From assembly GCA_018064165.1 (NCBI GenBank), contig JAGOZV010000002.1:1-28872 (forward strand): a stretch of 28,872 nucleotides of DNA. Reading direction: 5' to 3'. Each line of letters opens with the position of its first letter. Position 1 is the first letter of the stretch. The notes beneath the pieces were generated by a model, which was not told the DNA's origin, did not search any database, and saw only the letters and a program-made list of their open reading frames with translations. This document shows, in pieces, positions 23,480 to 28,872 of the stretch. The translations under genes were made by a program, and so were the position numbers. Source of the DNA: Candidatus Saccharimonadota bacterium (GTDB taxonomy: Bacteria > Patescibacteriota > Saccharimonadia > Saccharimonadales > Saccharimonadaceae).

Positions 23480-24217
23480 ATGGATGTAGCAGCGAACCCA
23501 GCACTATCTACGAATCAAATGGATAGATTTGCTGGAAAAAATAAATCTGGTGTAATGACATTTGGCGGAACGCTCTCAAAAATTGGCCTAACATTTGCTG
23601 TGCTAATTGCGGCAGGTGTTTGGGGCTGGCTTGCACTCCCAGGATTAATAGAGTCTTACAGTACGCGCTTGTTGTGGGCTGGCGCAATTGCATTATTAGT
23701 AGTTGGTTTTTGGGCTGCCATTAAGCCAGGAATGATTTCCGTAATGCTTTATTCAGTGTTAGAAGGTTTCTACCTAGGGGCAATATCTCGTGCTTTCGAC
23801 GCTGTTTCGGATGGAATAGTTACGCAAGCCGTTCTTATCACCATTAGCATAGCCATAGTTTCATATCTTTTGTATGCTGCCGGCTTAATTAAAGTAAACG
23901 ATAAATTTAGATCTGTCGTTACGATCGCGACATTCGGTGTTTTTGGATACATTCTAGTTGAATGGATATTGTCAATTTTTGTACCAGATTTTGTAGGAAT
24001 AGCTACTAGCGGTACTTGGGGCTTAATTGTTGGTTTGGTAATAGTATTTATTGCTTCACTAAACTTGTTCTTAGATTATGCTGTAATAACAAATGGGGTA
24101 GAAAGTGGACTATCTAAAAAAGCAGAATGGTATGCTTCTTTCGGACTAGTATTAACACTTATTTGGCTGTACGTTTCTGTACTAAGGCTTTTGGTAAGTT
24201 CAAAAAACAATAATTAA
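23480..24217 (+). CDS. Bax inhibitor-1/YccA family integral membrane protein (245 aa)
   Basis: The N terminus NPALSTNQMDRF followed by SGVMTFGGTLSKIGLTFAVLIAAG is typical of the bacterial Bax1-I/YccA-like family that starts NPAxxxxxF...MTxxGxxxK. About seven hydrophobic segments follow. Family features include SVMLYSVLEGFYLGAIS and a late NLFLDYAVITNGVESGLSKKAEWYASFGL, which contains the conserved acidic region near the last helices. YccA binds FtsH in E. coli, and related BI-1 proteins act as calcium leak channels; the role here is unknown. It shares the transcript of the upstream I78-like gene. Its TAA stop overlaps that of the convergent thioredoxin-rhodanese gene. Confidence 0.92.
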   Translation: MDVAANPALSTNQMDRFAGKNKSGVMTFGGTLSKIGLTFAVLIAAGVWGWLALPGLIESYSTRLLWAGAIALLVVGFWAAIKPGMISVMLYSVLEGFYLGAISRAFDAVSDGIVTQAVLITISIAIVSYLLYAAGLIKVNDKFRSVVTIATFGVFGYILVEWILSIFVPDFVGIATSGTWGLIVGLVIVFIASLNLFLDYAVITNGVESGLSKKAEWYASFGLVLTLIWLYVSVLRLLVSSKNNN

Positions 24218-25083
24218 TTTGTTATTAATTTCCCACCCATTTCTTGAACATGGGTTAAGCCACCTAAATCGTTAACATCAGTAAAGCCGGCATCTTCAAG
24301 TAAGTTTGTTGCTTGAGCAGAACGGTTGCCACTACGACAGTAAACATAGATTTTACTGTCTTTTGGTTTTTCTGGTAGTTTTCCTGCGTAAATTTCTTCA
24401 ACGTCTAGGTTGATTGCCTTAGCAAAATGCCCTGATTTAAATTCTTCTGGTGAGCGAACATCTATAAGAGTGGCTTCACCATTTTTAACTTCATTCTCTA
24501 TTTGGCTAAATTTAGATTGATTCATTTTTTCTATTAATTCCTTAAGTTGTTTTACGGCACTATTTTTTCTAGTTTCGGTCCAAAATTCATCTGGCGTAGG
24601 GGTGCCATCGGCTTTTTCTTGTTTGAATCTACCAACAATTTCTCCACCGGAAACAGCTGTAACGTCTGGTACGTAAATACGAGGATTACCGTTTTCATCT
24701 TTTTGCAAATCATCTTTCAAAAATTCAACCAATTTTTGGTATAACTCGTCGTTATTATTGCGAGCTTCTTGAATGTTAAGATAATAAATTTTTTCAAGAC
24801 CAGACTGACTGGCGGCTTCATTAACAAGCGGCGCTAGCTTTTGGCACCAAGGGCAACCAGGGAACCCAAGAAAAATTAAACCAGTTCCTTTATTAAAGAT
24901 GTCAAGAACCTCTTCATTGGTTGCGTATACAAATTTGTTATTTTCAGGAACAGATGGATAACTCTGGTGAAAACGAACGGCATCACTTTGTTTTTCTGAC
25001 GTTTTGTTCTGACTTAATAACAGGCCACCTGCAATAAGTCCAATAATTAAAATTACGATTACTATAAATAATTTATTCTTCAT
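24214..25083 (-). CDS. Membrane-anchored thioredoxin-like/rhodanese fusion protein (289 aa)
   Basis: A membrane segment (~5-24) anchors the protein, probably with the domains outside. Residues ~50-190 are a thioredoxin-like domain with FLGFPGCPWCQKLAPL; the CPWC redox pair is C77 and C80. Residues ~200-289 are a rhodanese domain with LIDVRSPEEFKSGHFAKAINL and the active-site loop YCRSGNRSA (C249). The fusion suggests thiol-disulfide exchange or sulfur transfer at the cell surface. It could support folding of the cysteine-containing surface proteins in this region, though that link is only inferred. The start ATG has a GGGGG Shine-Dalgarno four bases upstream and an extended -10 (TGT-TATACT, 25111-25103). 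Confidence 0.9.
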   Translation of the reverse strand: MKNKLFIVIVILIIGLIAGGLLLSQNKTSEKQSDAVRFHQSYPSVPENNKFVYATNEEVLDIFNKGTGLIFLGFPGCPWCQKLAPLVNEAASQSGLEKIYYLNIQEARNNNDELYQKLVEFLKDDLQKDENGNPRIYVPDVTAVSGGEIVGRFKQEKADGTPTPDEFWTETRKNSAVKQLKELIEKMNQSKFSQIENEVKNGEATLIDVRSPEEFKSGHFAKAINLDVEEIYAGKLPEKPKDSKIYVYCRSGNRSAQATNLLEDAGFTDVNDLGGLTHVQEMGGKLITN

Positions 25084-25102
25084 TTATCCCCCTTATATAA
25101 AA

Positions 25103-25111
25103 AGTATAACA
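25103..25111 (-). promoter_or_regulatory. Promoter of the thioredoxin-rhodanese gene
   Basis: On the minus strand TGT-TATACT (25111-25103) is an extended -10. Transcription would start near 25096, just before the GGGGG Shine-Dalgarno at 25092-25088, leaving a leader of about 13 bases. Confidence 0.55.
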
Positions 25112-25152
25112 AATTTAGAAAAATACTGCTGGTATTAGAGGTAGAGAAGTTA

Positions 25153-25186
25153 TATAATGAAGGCACACAATATATTTAATGGAGGT
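25153..25186 (+). promoter_or_regulatory. Promoter and Shine-Dalgarno of the HdeD-like gene
   Basis: A perfect TATAAT (25153-25158) precedes a strong GGAGGT (25181-25186). The Shine-Dalgarno is only 2 bases from the first ATG (25189) but 8 from the second in-frame ATG (25195), so the second is the better start. Confidence 0.6.
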
Positions 25187-25194
25187 TCATGAGT

Positions 25195-25761
25195 ATGTTC
25201 AATGAAGCAAAAAAATTAACCAAGGAAGTTTGGTGGTTTCTGATCCTTACAGGTTTAGTCGCTGTCGTCTTTGGTTTCGTAACATTACTAATGCCAGCGC
25301 TAACCGCAACAACATTAGTGTTCTTAGTTGCGCTATTCACCGTTATTGGTGGTTTAGTGGGGCTAGTAAATGTCCTATCAAATATTGGTAAAGATCGTTT
25401 ATGGTGGTTGTCACTATTGGTGTCAGTAGTAAGTTTAGGTATTGGTATTTTCTTACTACGAAACCCACTTATCACAGCGTCTCTACTAGTGCTAGTAGTT
25501 GCAATTGTTATATTCGCGCAATCTTTGTATGATTTAGTTATTGCATCTTATGCAACTAAAGAAGAAGGTCGCTGGATGTGGATTGTAACTGGCTTACTGG
25601 GCGTTATAGCTGCAATTGCACTTATTGTTTACCCAGAGCCAGCCTCATTGGCATTCGTATGGGTAATTGGTCTTTATGCATTAGTGCATGGTGTTGTAAA
25701 CATTGGCTATGCATTCCAAATCCGTAAAGAATTAAAAATTCTTACCGGTAAAACTAAATAA
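25195..25761 (+). CDS. HdeD/DUF308 family membrane protein (188 aa)
   Basis: Six regularly spaced hydrophobic helices arranged as three pairs, with WWFLILTGLVAVVFGFVTLLMP at the start and a repeated G..LL..P pattern, fit the HdeD/DUF308 family. VYPEPASLAFVWVIGLYALVHGVVNIGYAF closes the protein as expected. HdeD is linked to acid resistance in E. coli, but family members are widespread and mostly uncharacterised. The start at 25195 is chosen from Shine-Dalgarno spacing; 25189 would add MS. The gene is closed by a strong hairpin terminator. A role in pH tolerance next to an ammonia-producing arginine pathway is possible, with no direct evidence. Confidence 0.9.
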   Translation: MFNEAKKLTKEVWWFLILTGLVAVVFGFVTLLMPALTATTLVFLVALFTVIGGLVGLVNVLSNIGKDRLWWLSLLVSVVSLGIGIFLLRNPLITASLLVLVVAIVIFAQSLYDLVIASYATKEEGRWMWIVTGLLGVIAAIALIVYPEPASLAFVWVIGLYALVHGVVNIGYAFQIRKELKILTGKTK

Positions 25762-25780
25762 TAAAATCTAGCTTTTAAAA

Positions 25781-25818
25781 AAAGATTGCCTCTTGATTAG
25801 CAAGAGGCAATTTTGTTT
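25781..25818 (+). terminator. Strong hairpin terminator, possibly bidirectional
   Basis: TTGCCTCTTG (25786-25795) and CAAGAGGCAA (25801-25810) form a perfect 10-bp stem with a 5-base ATTAG loop, extendable by A-T pairs. A T-rich tract (TTTTGTTT) follows on the plus strand. The seven-A run before the stem would act as a T tract on the minus strand. It separates the HdeD-like gene from the arginine deiminase promoter. Confidence 0.9.
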
Positions 25819-25824
25819 GTAGAA

Positions 25825-25853
25825 TTAACAGTTCGCTTATGGTAAAGTATAAG
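25825..25853 (+). promoter_or_regulatory. Promoter of the arginine deiminase operon
   Basis: TTAACA (25825-25830) and TATAAG (25848-25853), each one base off consensus, are separated by exactly 17 bases. Transcription would begin near 25860. A purine-rich AAAGGGTAGGG run follows, about 5 bases before the ATG at 25886. No ArgR-type box is obvious. Confidence 0.65.
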
Positions 25854-25885
25854 TATAAACATAAATAGTTAAAGGGTAGGGAAAA

Positions 25886-27127
25886 ATGGACAATAAACCA
25901 ATCAATATTAAATCTGAAATTGGTCGCCTTAAAACAGTTTTACTGCATCGGCCAGGGAAGGAGTTAGAAGGTTTAACTCCAGAATATCTAGAGCGTTTGC
26001 TTTTTGACGATATTCCGTACCTAGAAAGAGCGCAAATGGAGCACGATGCGTTTGCTGACGTGTTACGTAGTCGCGATATAGAAGTACTATATTTAGACCA
26101 GCTAGTGACAGAATCTTTAAATAGTCCCGATGTAAAAATGCGTTTTATTTCTGACATGGTTCGCGCTTCCAAACAGGGCGATCGAAGAACCACATATGCA
26201 ATAATTGATTATTTAGCAAACATGGATACTCACGATATGGTGCTTAAAACAATGTCGGGGGTTCGTAAAAATGAAGTAATGTTGCCAGAAAGTGAAGGTT
26301 CGCAGTTGCATAGTTTCTTTGTGGGGGATTATCCTTTCTATCTAGATCCAATGCCAAACCTATATTTTACTCGCGATCCAGCTGCAGCAATTGGCGATGG
26401 CGTATCTGTAAATAAAATGCATTTTCCGGCCCGTCGTCGTGAATCGTTATTTATGGAATATATTTTAAAATATCACCCAAGGTTCGCTTCTAGTCAAGTG
26501 CCAATCTGGTACGATCGCTACGGACGTTTCTCGGTTGAGGGCGGCGATATTTTAGTGTTAAGCGATGAAGTAGTAGCAATAGGTGTTAGTCAACGAACAT
26601 CCCCTGAAGCAATAGAGAAAATTGCTAATAAATTATTTATGGGCTCAAACTTCAAACGAGTAATTGCCTTAGAAATTCCAAAAACACGTGCTTTTATGCA
26701 CCTAGATACCGTATTTACAATGATAGATTACGATAAATTTACTGTTCACCCGGCTATTTTACGTGATGGAGGAAAGCTAAATACGTACATCATAGAGCGA
26801 GGTGAAGATCCTTTGCGTCCAAAGATAACTAAAGAAACAGATCTTAAGCGCGTACTGGAAGAATCTTTGCGTGTAGAAGATATTAAAATGATAGAATGTG
26901 GAGGTGGCGATCCAGTAGCGGCTGCTAGGGAACAGTGGAACGATGGCACTAACACTCTCGCAATCGCGCCTGGTGTTGTTGTAACCTACGACCGAAATTA
27001 CGTTACTAACCAGGTTTTGCGCGATTTAGGTGTTGAAGTTATAGAAGTAGATGGAGCAGAGCTAGGGCGTGGTCGGGGCGGTCCTCGTTGTATGAGCATG
27101 CCATTAGTTCGAGAGGACATTTATTAA
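25886..27127 (+). CDS. arcA: Arginine deiminase
   Basis: Hydrolyses arginine to citrulline and ammonia, the first step of the arginine deiminase pathway. The 413-residue length is standard. Visible family motifs are SEIGRLKTVLLHRPGKEL at the start, YFTRDP (~160), EGGD (~217), HLDTVFT (~272) and the catalytic cysteine loop GRGGPRCMSMPLVRE (C402). All active-site residues seen are intact. The gene has its own 17-bp-spaced promoter and is followed without a gap by arcB (TAA immediately before ATG). In bacteria the pathway supplies ATP and ammonia and raises pH. It has been described in mammal-associated Saccharibacteria, which fits the rest of the window. Confidence 0.98.
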   Translation: MDNKPINIKSEIGRLKTVLLHRPGKELEGLTPEYLERLLFDDIPYLERAQMEHDAFADVLRSRDIEVLYLDQLVTESLNSPDVKMRFISDMVRASKQGDRRTTYAIIDYLANMDTHDMVLKTMSGVRKNEVMLPESEGSQLHSFFVGDYPFYLDPMPNLYFTRDPAAAIGDGVSVNKMHFPARRRESLFMEYILKYHPRFASSQVPIWYDRYGRFSVEGGDILVLSDEVVAIGVSQRTSPEAIEKIANKLFMGSNFKRVIALEIPKTRAFMHLDTVFTMIDYDKFTVHPAILRDGGKLNTYIIERGEDPLRPKITKETDLKRVLEESLRVEDIKMIECGGGDPVAAAREQWNDGTNTLAIAPGVVVTYDRNYVTNQVLRDLGVEVIEVDGAELGRGRGGPRCMSMPLVREDIY

Positions 27128-28117
27128 ATGGCAAAAAATTTTAAAGGGCGTTCGTTATTAACCTTGGCAGATTTTTCATCAGATGACATTCGTTTTTTTA
27201 TTGATACCGCAGAAGAATATAAAAGGTTAAAACGCGCTGGAATTTCTCATAAAATCCACAAAGGAAAAAATGTAGCATTATTGTTTGAGAAAACTTCTAC
27301 CAGAACAAGGTGCGCTTTCACTGTGGCTGCAAATGATTTAGGCGTTGCTCCAGAATATTTGGGCAAAGATGACATTCAGTTAGGCAAAAAAGAATCGTTA
27401 GAAGACACAGCTATTGTTTTAGGAAGAATGTTCGACGGCATCGAGTTTCGAGGGTTTGCTCATGAAACAGTAGAGGGCCTAGCGAAATACTCGGGTGTAC
27501 CAGTTTGGAACGGTTTAACTGACAAGTTTCACCCAACACAAGCTTTAGCCGATTTTATGACTATTAAAGAGCATTTTCCTGATTTTAAGAAAGTAAAATT
27601 ACTTTATTCTGGAGATGGCCGAAATAATGTGGCTAACAGTTTATTAATTGCTTCTGCAAAGCTAGGGGTGGATTTCAGAATTGCTTCACCACGCGAATTG
27701 TTCCCAAGTGAAGAAATTACTAATCTTGCGCGCGAAATAGCAAAAGACACTGGAGCTAAAATTACAATAACAGATAATCTTTATGAAGCGGCTAACGGCG
27801 CAGACGCGGTGTATACCGACGTTTGGGTTTCAATGGGCGAAGAAGATAAATACGATGAAAGAATTCGCCAACTGAAAGGCTTCCAGGTTAATCGAGATCT
27901 ACTAAATGCAACAAATAATCCGAACGTAATATTTTTACATTGTTTACCTTCTTTTCACGATACAAATACATCAACCGGAAAAGAGGTAGCAGAAAAATAT
28001 GGGCTTAAAGAAATGGAGGTCACAGACGAAGTATTTAGGTCTAAGAATAGCGTGGTTTTTGATCAAGCAGAAAACCGTGTTCATACAATTAAAGCAGTTA
28101 TGGCTTTAACGCTTTAA
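27128..28117 (+). CDS. arcB: Ornithine carbamoyltransferase (catabolic)
   Basis: Converts citrulline and phosphate to ornithine and carbamoyl phosphate. The carbamoyl phosphate site is FEKTSTRTRCAF (STRTR ~57-61), with further motifs HPTQALADFMTI (~135), a DVWVSMGEE segment (~237) and HCLPSFHDTNTSTG (~271), which matches the HCLPAFHD signature. The length of 329 residues is normal for the family. Catabolic direction is inferred from its place between arcA and a transporter of the type used for arginine/ornithine exchange; sequence alone cannot separate it from anabolic enzymes. Zero spacing to arcA implies tight co-expression. Carbamate kinase, needed for ATP formation, is not seen here. Confidence 0.97.
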   Translation: MAKNFKGRSLLTLADFSSDDIRFFIDTAEEYKRLKRAGISHKIHKGKNVALLFEKTSTRTRCAFTVAANDLGVAPEYLGKDDIQLGKKESLEDTAIVLGRMFDGIEFRGFAHETVEGLAKYSGVPVWNGLTDKFHPTQALADFMTIKEHFPDFKKVKLLYSGDGRNNVANSLLIASAKLGVDFRIASPRELFPSEEITNLAREIAKDTGAKITITDNLYEAANGADAVYTDVWVSMGEEDKYDERIRQLKGFQVNRDLLNATNNPNVIFLHCLPSFHDTNTSTGKEVAEKYGLKEMEVTDEVFRSKNSVVFDQAENRVHTIKAVMALTL

Positions 28118-28148
28118 TTTTTACAATAATTTTTAAAAGGAGATTCTT

Positions 28149-28872
28149 ATGTCGAAAGATGTAAAGAAAAAGAAGCGCTTAAAATTTAAGATGCCATCGG
28201 CGCTGGTAATAATATTTTCAATTATTATTGCAATGGCAGTTCTATCGTGGGTTATTCCTTCGGGGCAATATCAATTAACCGACCCTACAGACGGTTCCGA
28301 TCCAGTGCCAATAGCTGGTACGTATGAGCAAATTCCAAAAGTTAGCGTAAATGAAGATGGCGATACAGTAGACCATCGTCAAGGTGCGTGGGAGGTTCTT
28401 GAAGCCCCTGTTGCCGGTACTATAGAGGCAATTAGCGTTGTATTATTTGTTTTGATTCTAGGTGGTTTCCTGGGGATAACAATGCGAACGGGCGCGCTAG
28501 ATGCATTATTTGGCAAAATTATTAAAAAGTTAAAAGGTCGTGAAAAGTGGATTATTCCAATTCTAATGACTTTCTTTGCCATTGGCGGTACCACTTACGG
28601 AATGCAAGAAGAGACCGTTGCGTTTTATGCACTAGTTATACCAATTATGCTGGCAGCAGGTTATAACGGGGCAACCGCAGCTATGGTTATTATTTTAGGT
28701 GCCGGCGCTGGTGTGCTAGGCTCAACGATTAACCCATTCTCTACCGGTATTGCGTCTGGATTCGCTGGAGTTTCCTTGGGCGACGGCATTATTGAACGAT
28801 TAGTTATTTTTGTGCTTGTTACATTAGCCGCAATTATCTTCACTATGCGTTACGCAAAGGGTGTTAAAGAAG
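28149..28872 (+). CDS. YfcC/ArcD-type basic amino acid transporter, 5' part (241 codons visible)
   Basis: The gene starts at ATG 28149 after an AAAAGGAG Shine-Dalgarno and continues beyond the right edge. A lysine-rich start precedes helices (~17-37, ~95-115, ~135-155 and more). The sequence carries YfcC/DcuC-superfamily features: VIPSGQYQL after the first helix, FVLILGGFLGITMRTGALDA, the intramembrane FFAIGGTTYGMQEETVAFY motif, and GAGAGVLGSTINPFSTGIASGFAG. This family includes arginine/ornithine antiporters in arginine deiminase operons, and the position after arcA-arcB supports that role. The substrate is inferred from context; C4-dicarboxylate transport is the less likely alternative. Confidence 0.93.
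   Translation, partial: MSKDVKKKKRLKFKMPSALVIIFSIIIAMAVLSWVIPSGQYQLTDPTDGSDPVPIAGTYEQIPKVSVNEDGDTVDHRQGAWEVLEAPVAGTIEAISVVLFVLILGGFLGITMRTGALDALFGKIIKKLKGREKWIIPILMTFFAIGGTTYGMQEETVAFYALVIPIMLAAGYNGATAAMVIILGAGAGVLGSTINPFSTGIASGFAGVSLGDGIIERLVIFVLVTLAAIIFTMRYAKGVKE

Noticed and set aside
1..28872. TGA recoded as glycine, as in some CPR lineages
   Set aside because: TGA ends atpA and atpG exactly at the expected overlaps with the next gene, and no in-frame TGA is needed inside conserved proteins.

Overview
The window looks like a chromosome segment from a Patescibacteria/CPR bacterium, most likely a Saccharibacteria (TM7) member. This is inferred from three things: giant surface proteins built from tail-fibre-like modules, a divergent ATP synthase operon with overlapping genes, and an arginine deiminase cassette of the kind known from host-associated Saccharibacteria. 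TGA acts as a normal stop (for example at the atpA and atpG ends), so the recoded Gracilibacteria/Absconditabacteria code is not in use. No 16S or marker gene is present to prove the phylum. The window is almost fully coding, with no RNA gene, insertion sequence or CRISPR array seen.

Layout. (1) 1-8232, minus strand: two giant cell-surface proteins. One is a membrane-anchored Rhs-like/glycine-rich/Kelch protein that runs off the left edge. The other is a 1010-residue protein with tail-fibre-like and carbohydrate-binding-like modules. (2) 8442-10443, plus strand: a PadR regulator and a HAAS-PspC membrane protein in one operon. (3) 10456-15790, minus strand: an envelope cluster with an Ig/PKD protein and a DUF916-like protein, both anchored at the C terminus, and three secreted proteins sharing a C-terminal domain. 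(4) 15862-16902, plus strand: an anchored beta-repeat fibre protein. (5) 16906-22939, minus strand: an F-type ATP synthase operon encoding b, delta, alpha, gamma, beta and a very short epsilon. It is preceded by a membrane protein that resembles subunit c but lacks the proton-binding acid. Subunits a and c are not in the window. (6) 22963-25761: an I78-like anchored inhibitor, a Bax inhibitor-1/YccA protein, a thioredoxin-like/rhodanese fusion and an HdeD-like membrane protein. (7) 25886-28872, plus strand: arginine deiminase, ornithine carbamoyltransferase and the start of a YfcC-type transporter.

How the parts may work together. The arginine deiminase cassette would turn imported arginine into citrulline, ammonia, ornithine and carbamoyl phosphate. 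Carbamate kinase, needed to yield ATP, is not in the window. The ATP synthase, with an epsilon lacking the inhibitory C-terminal domain, could then run in either direction and pump protons with fermentative ATP. The surface proteins are plausible attachment or interaction structures for a host-dependent life.

Expression signals. Several genes that begin transcription units have a -10 box only 6-8 bases before the start codon and no Shine-Dalgarno sequence. Genes inside operons have Shine-Dalgarno sequences or overlapping stop/start codons. This suggests widespread leaderless mRNAs. Three convergent gene pairs meet with -3 to +12 bases between them and no visible terminator.
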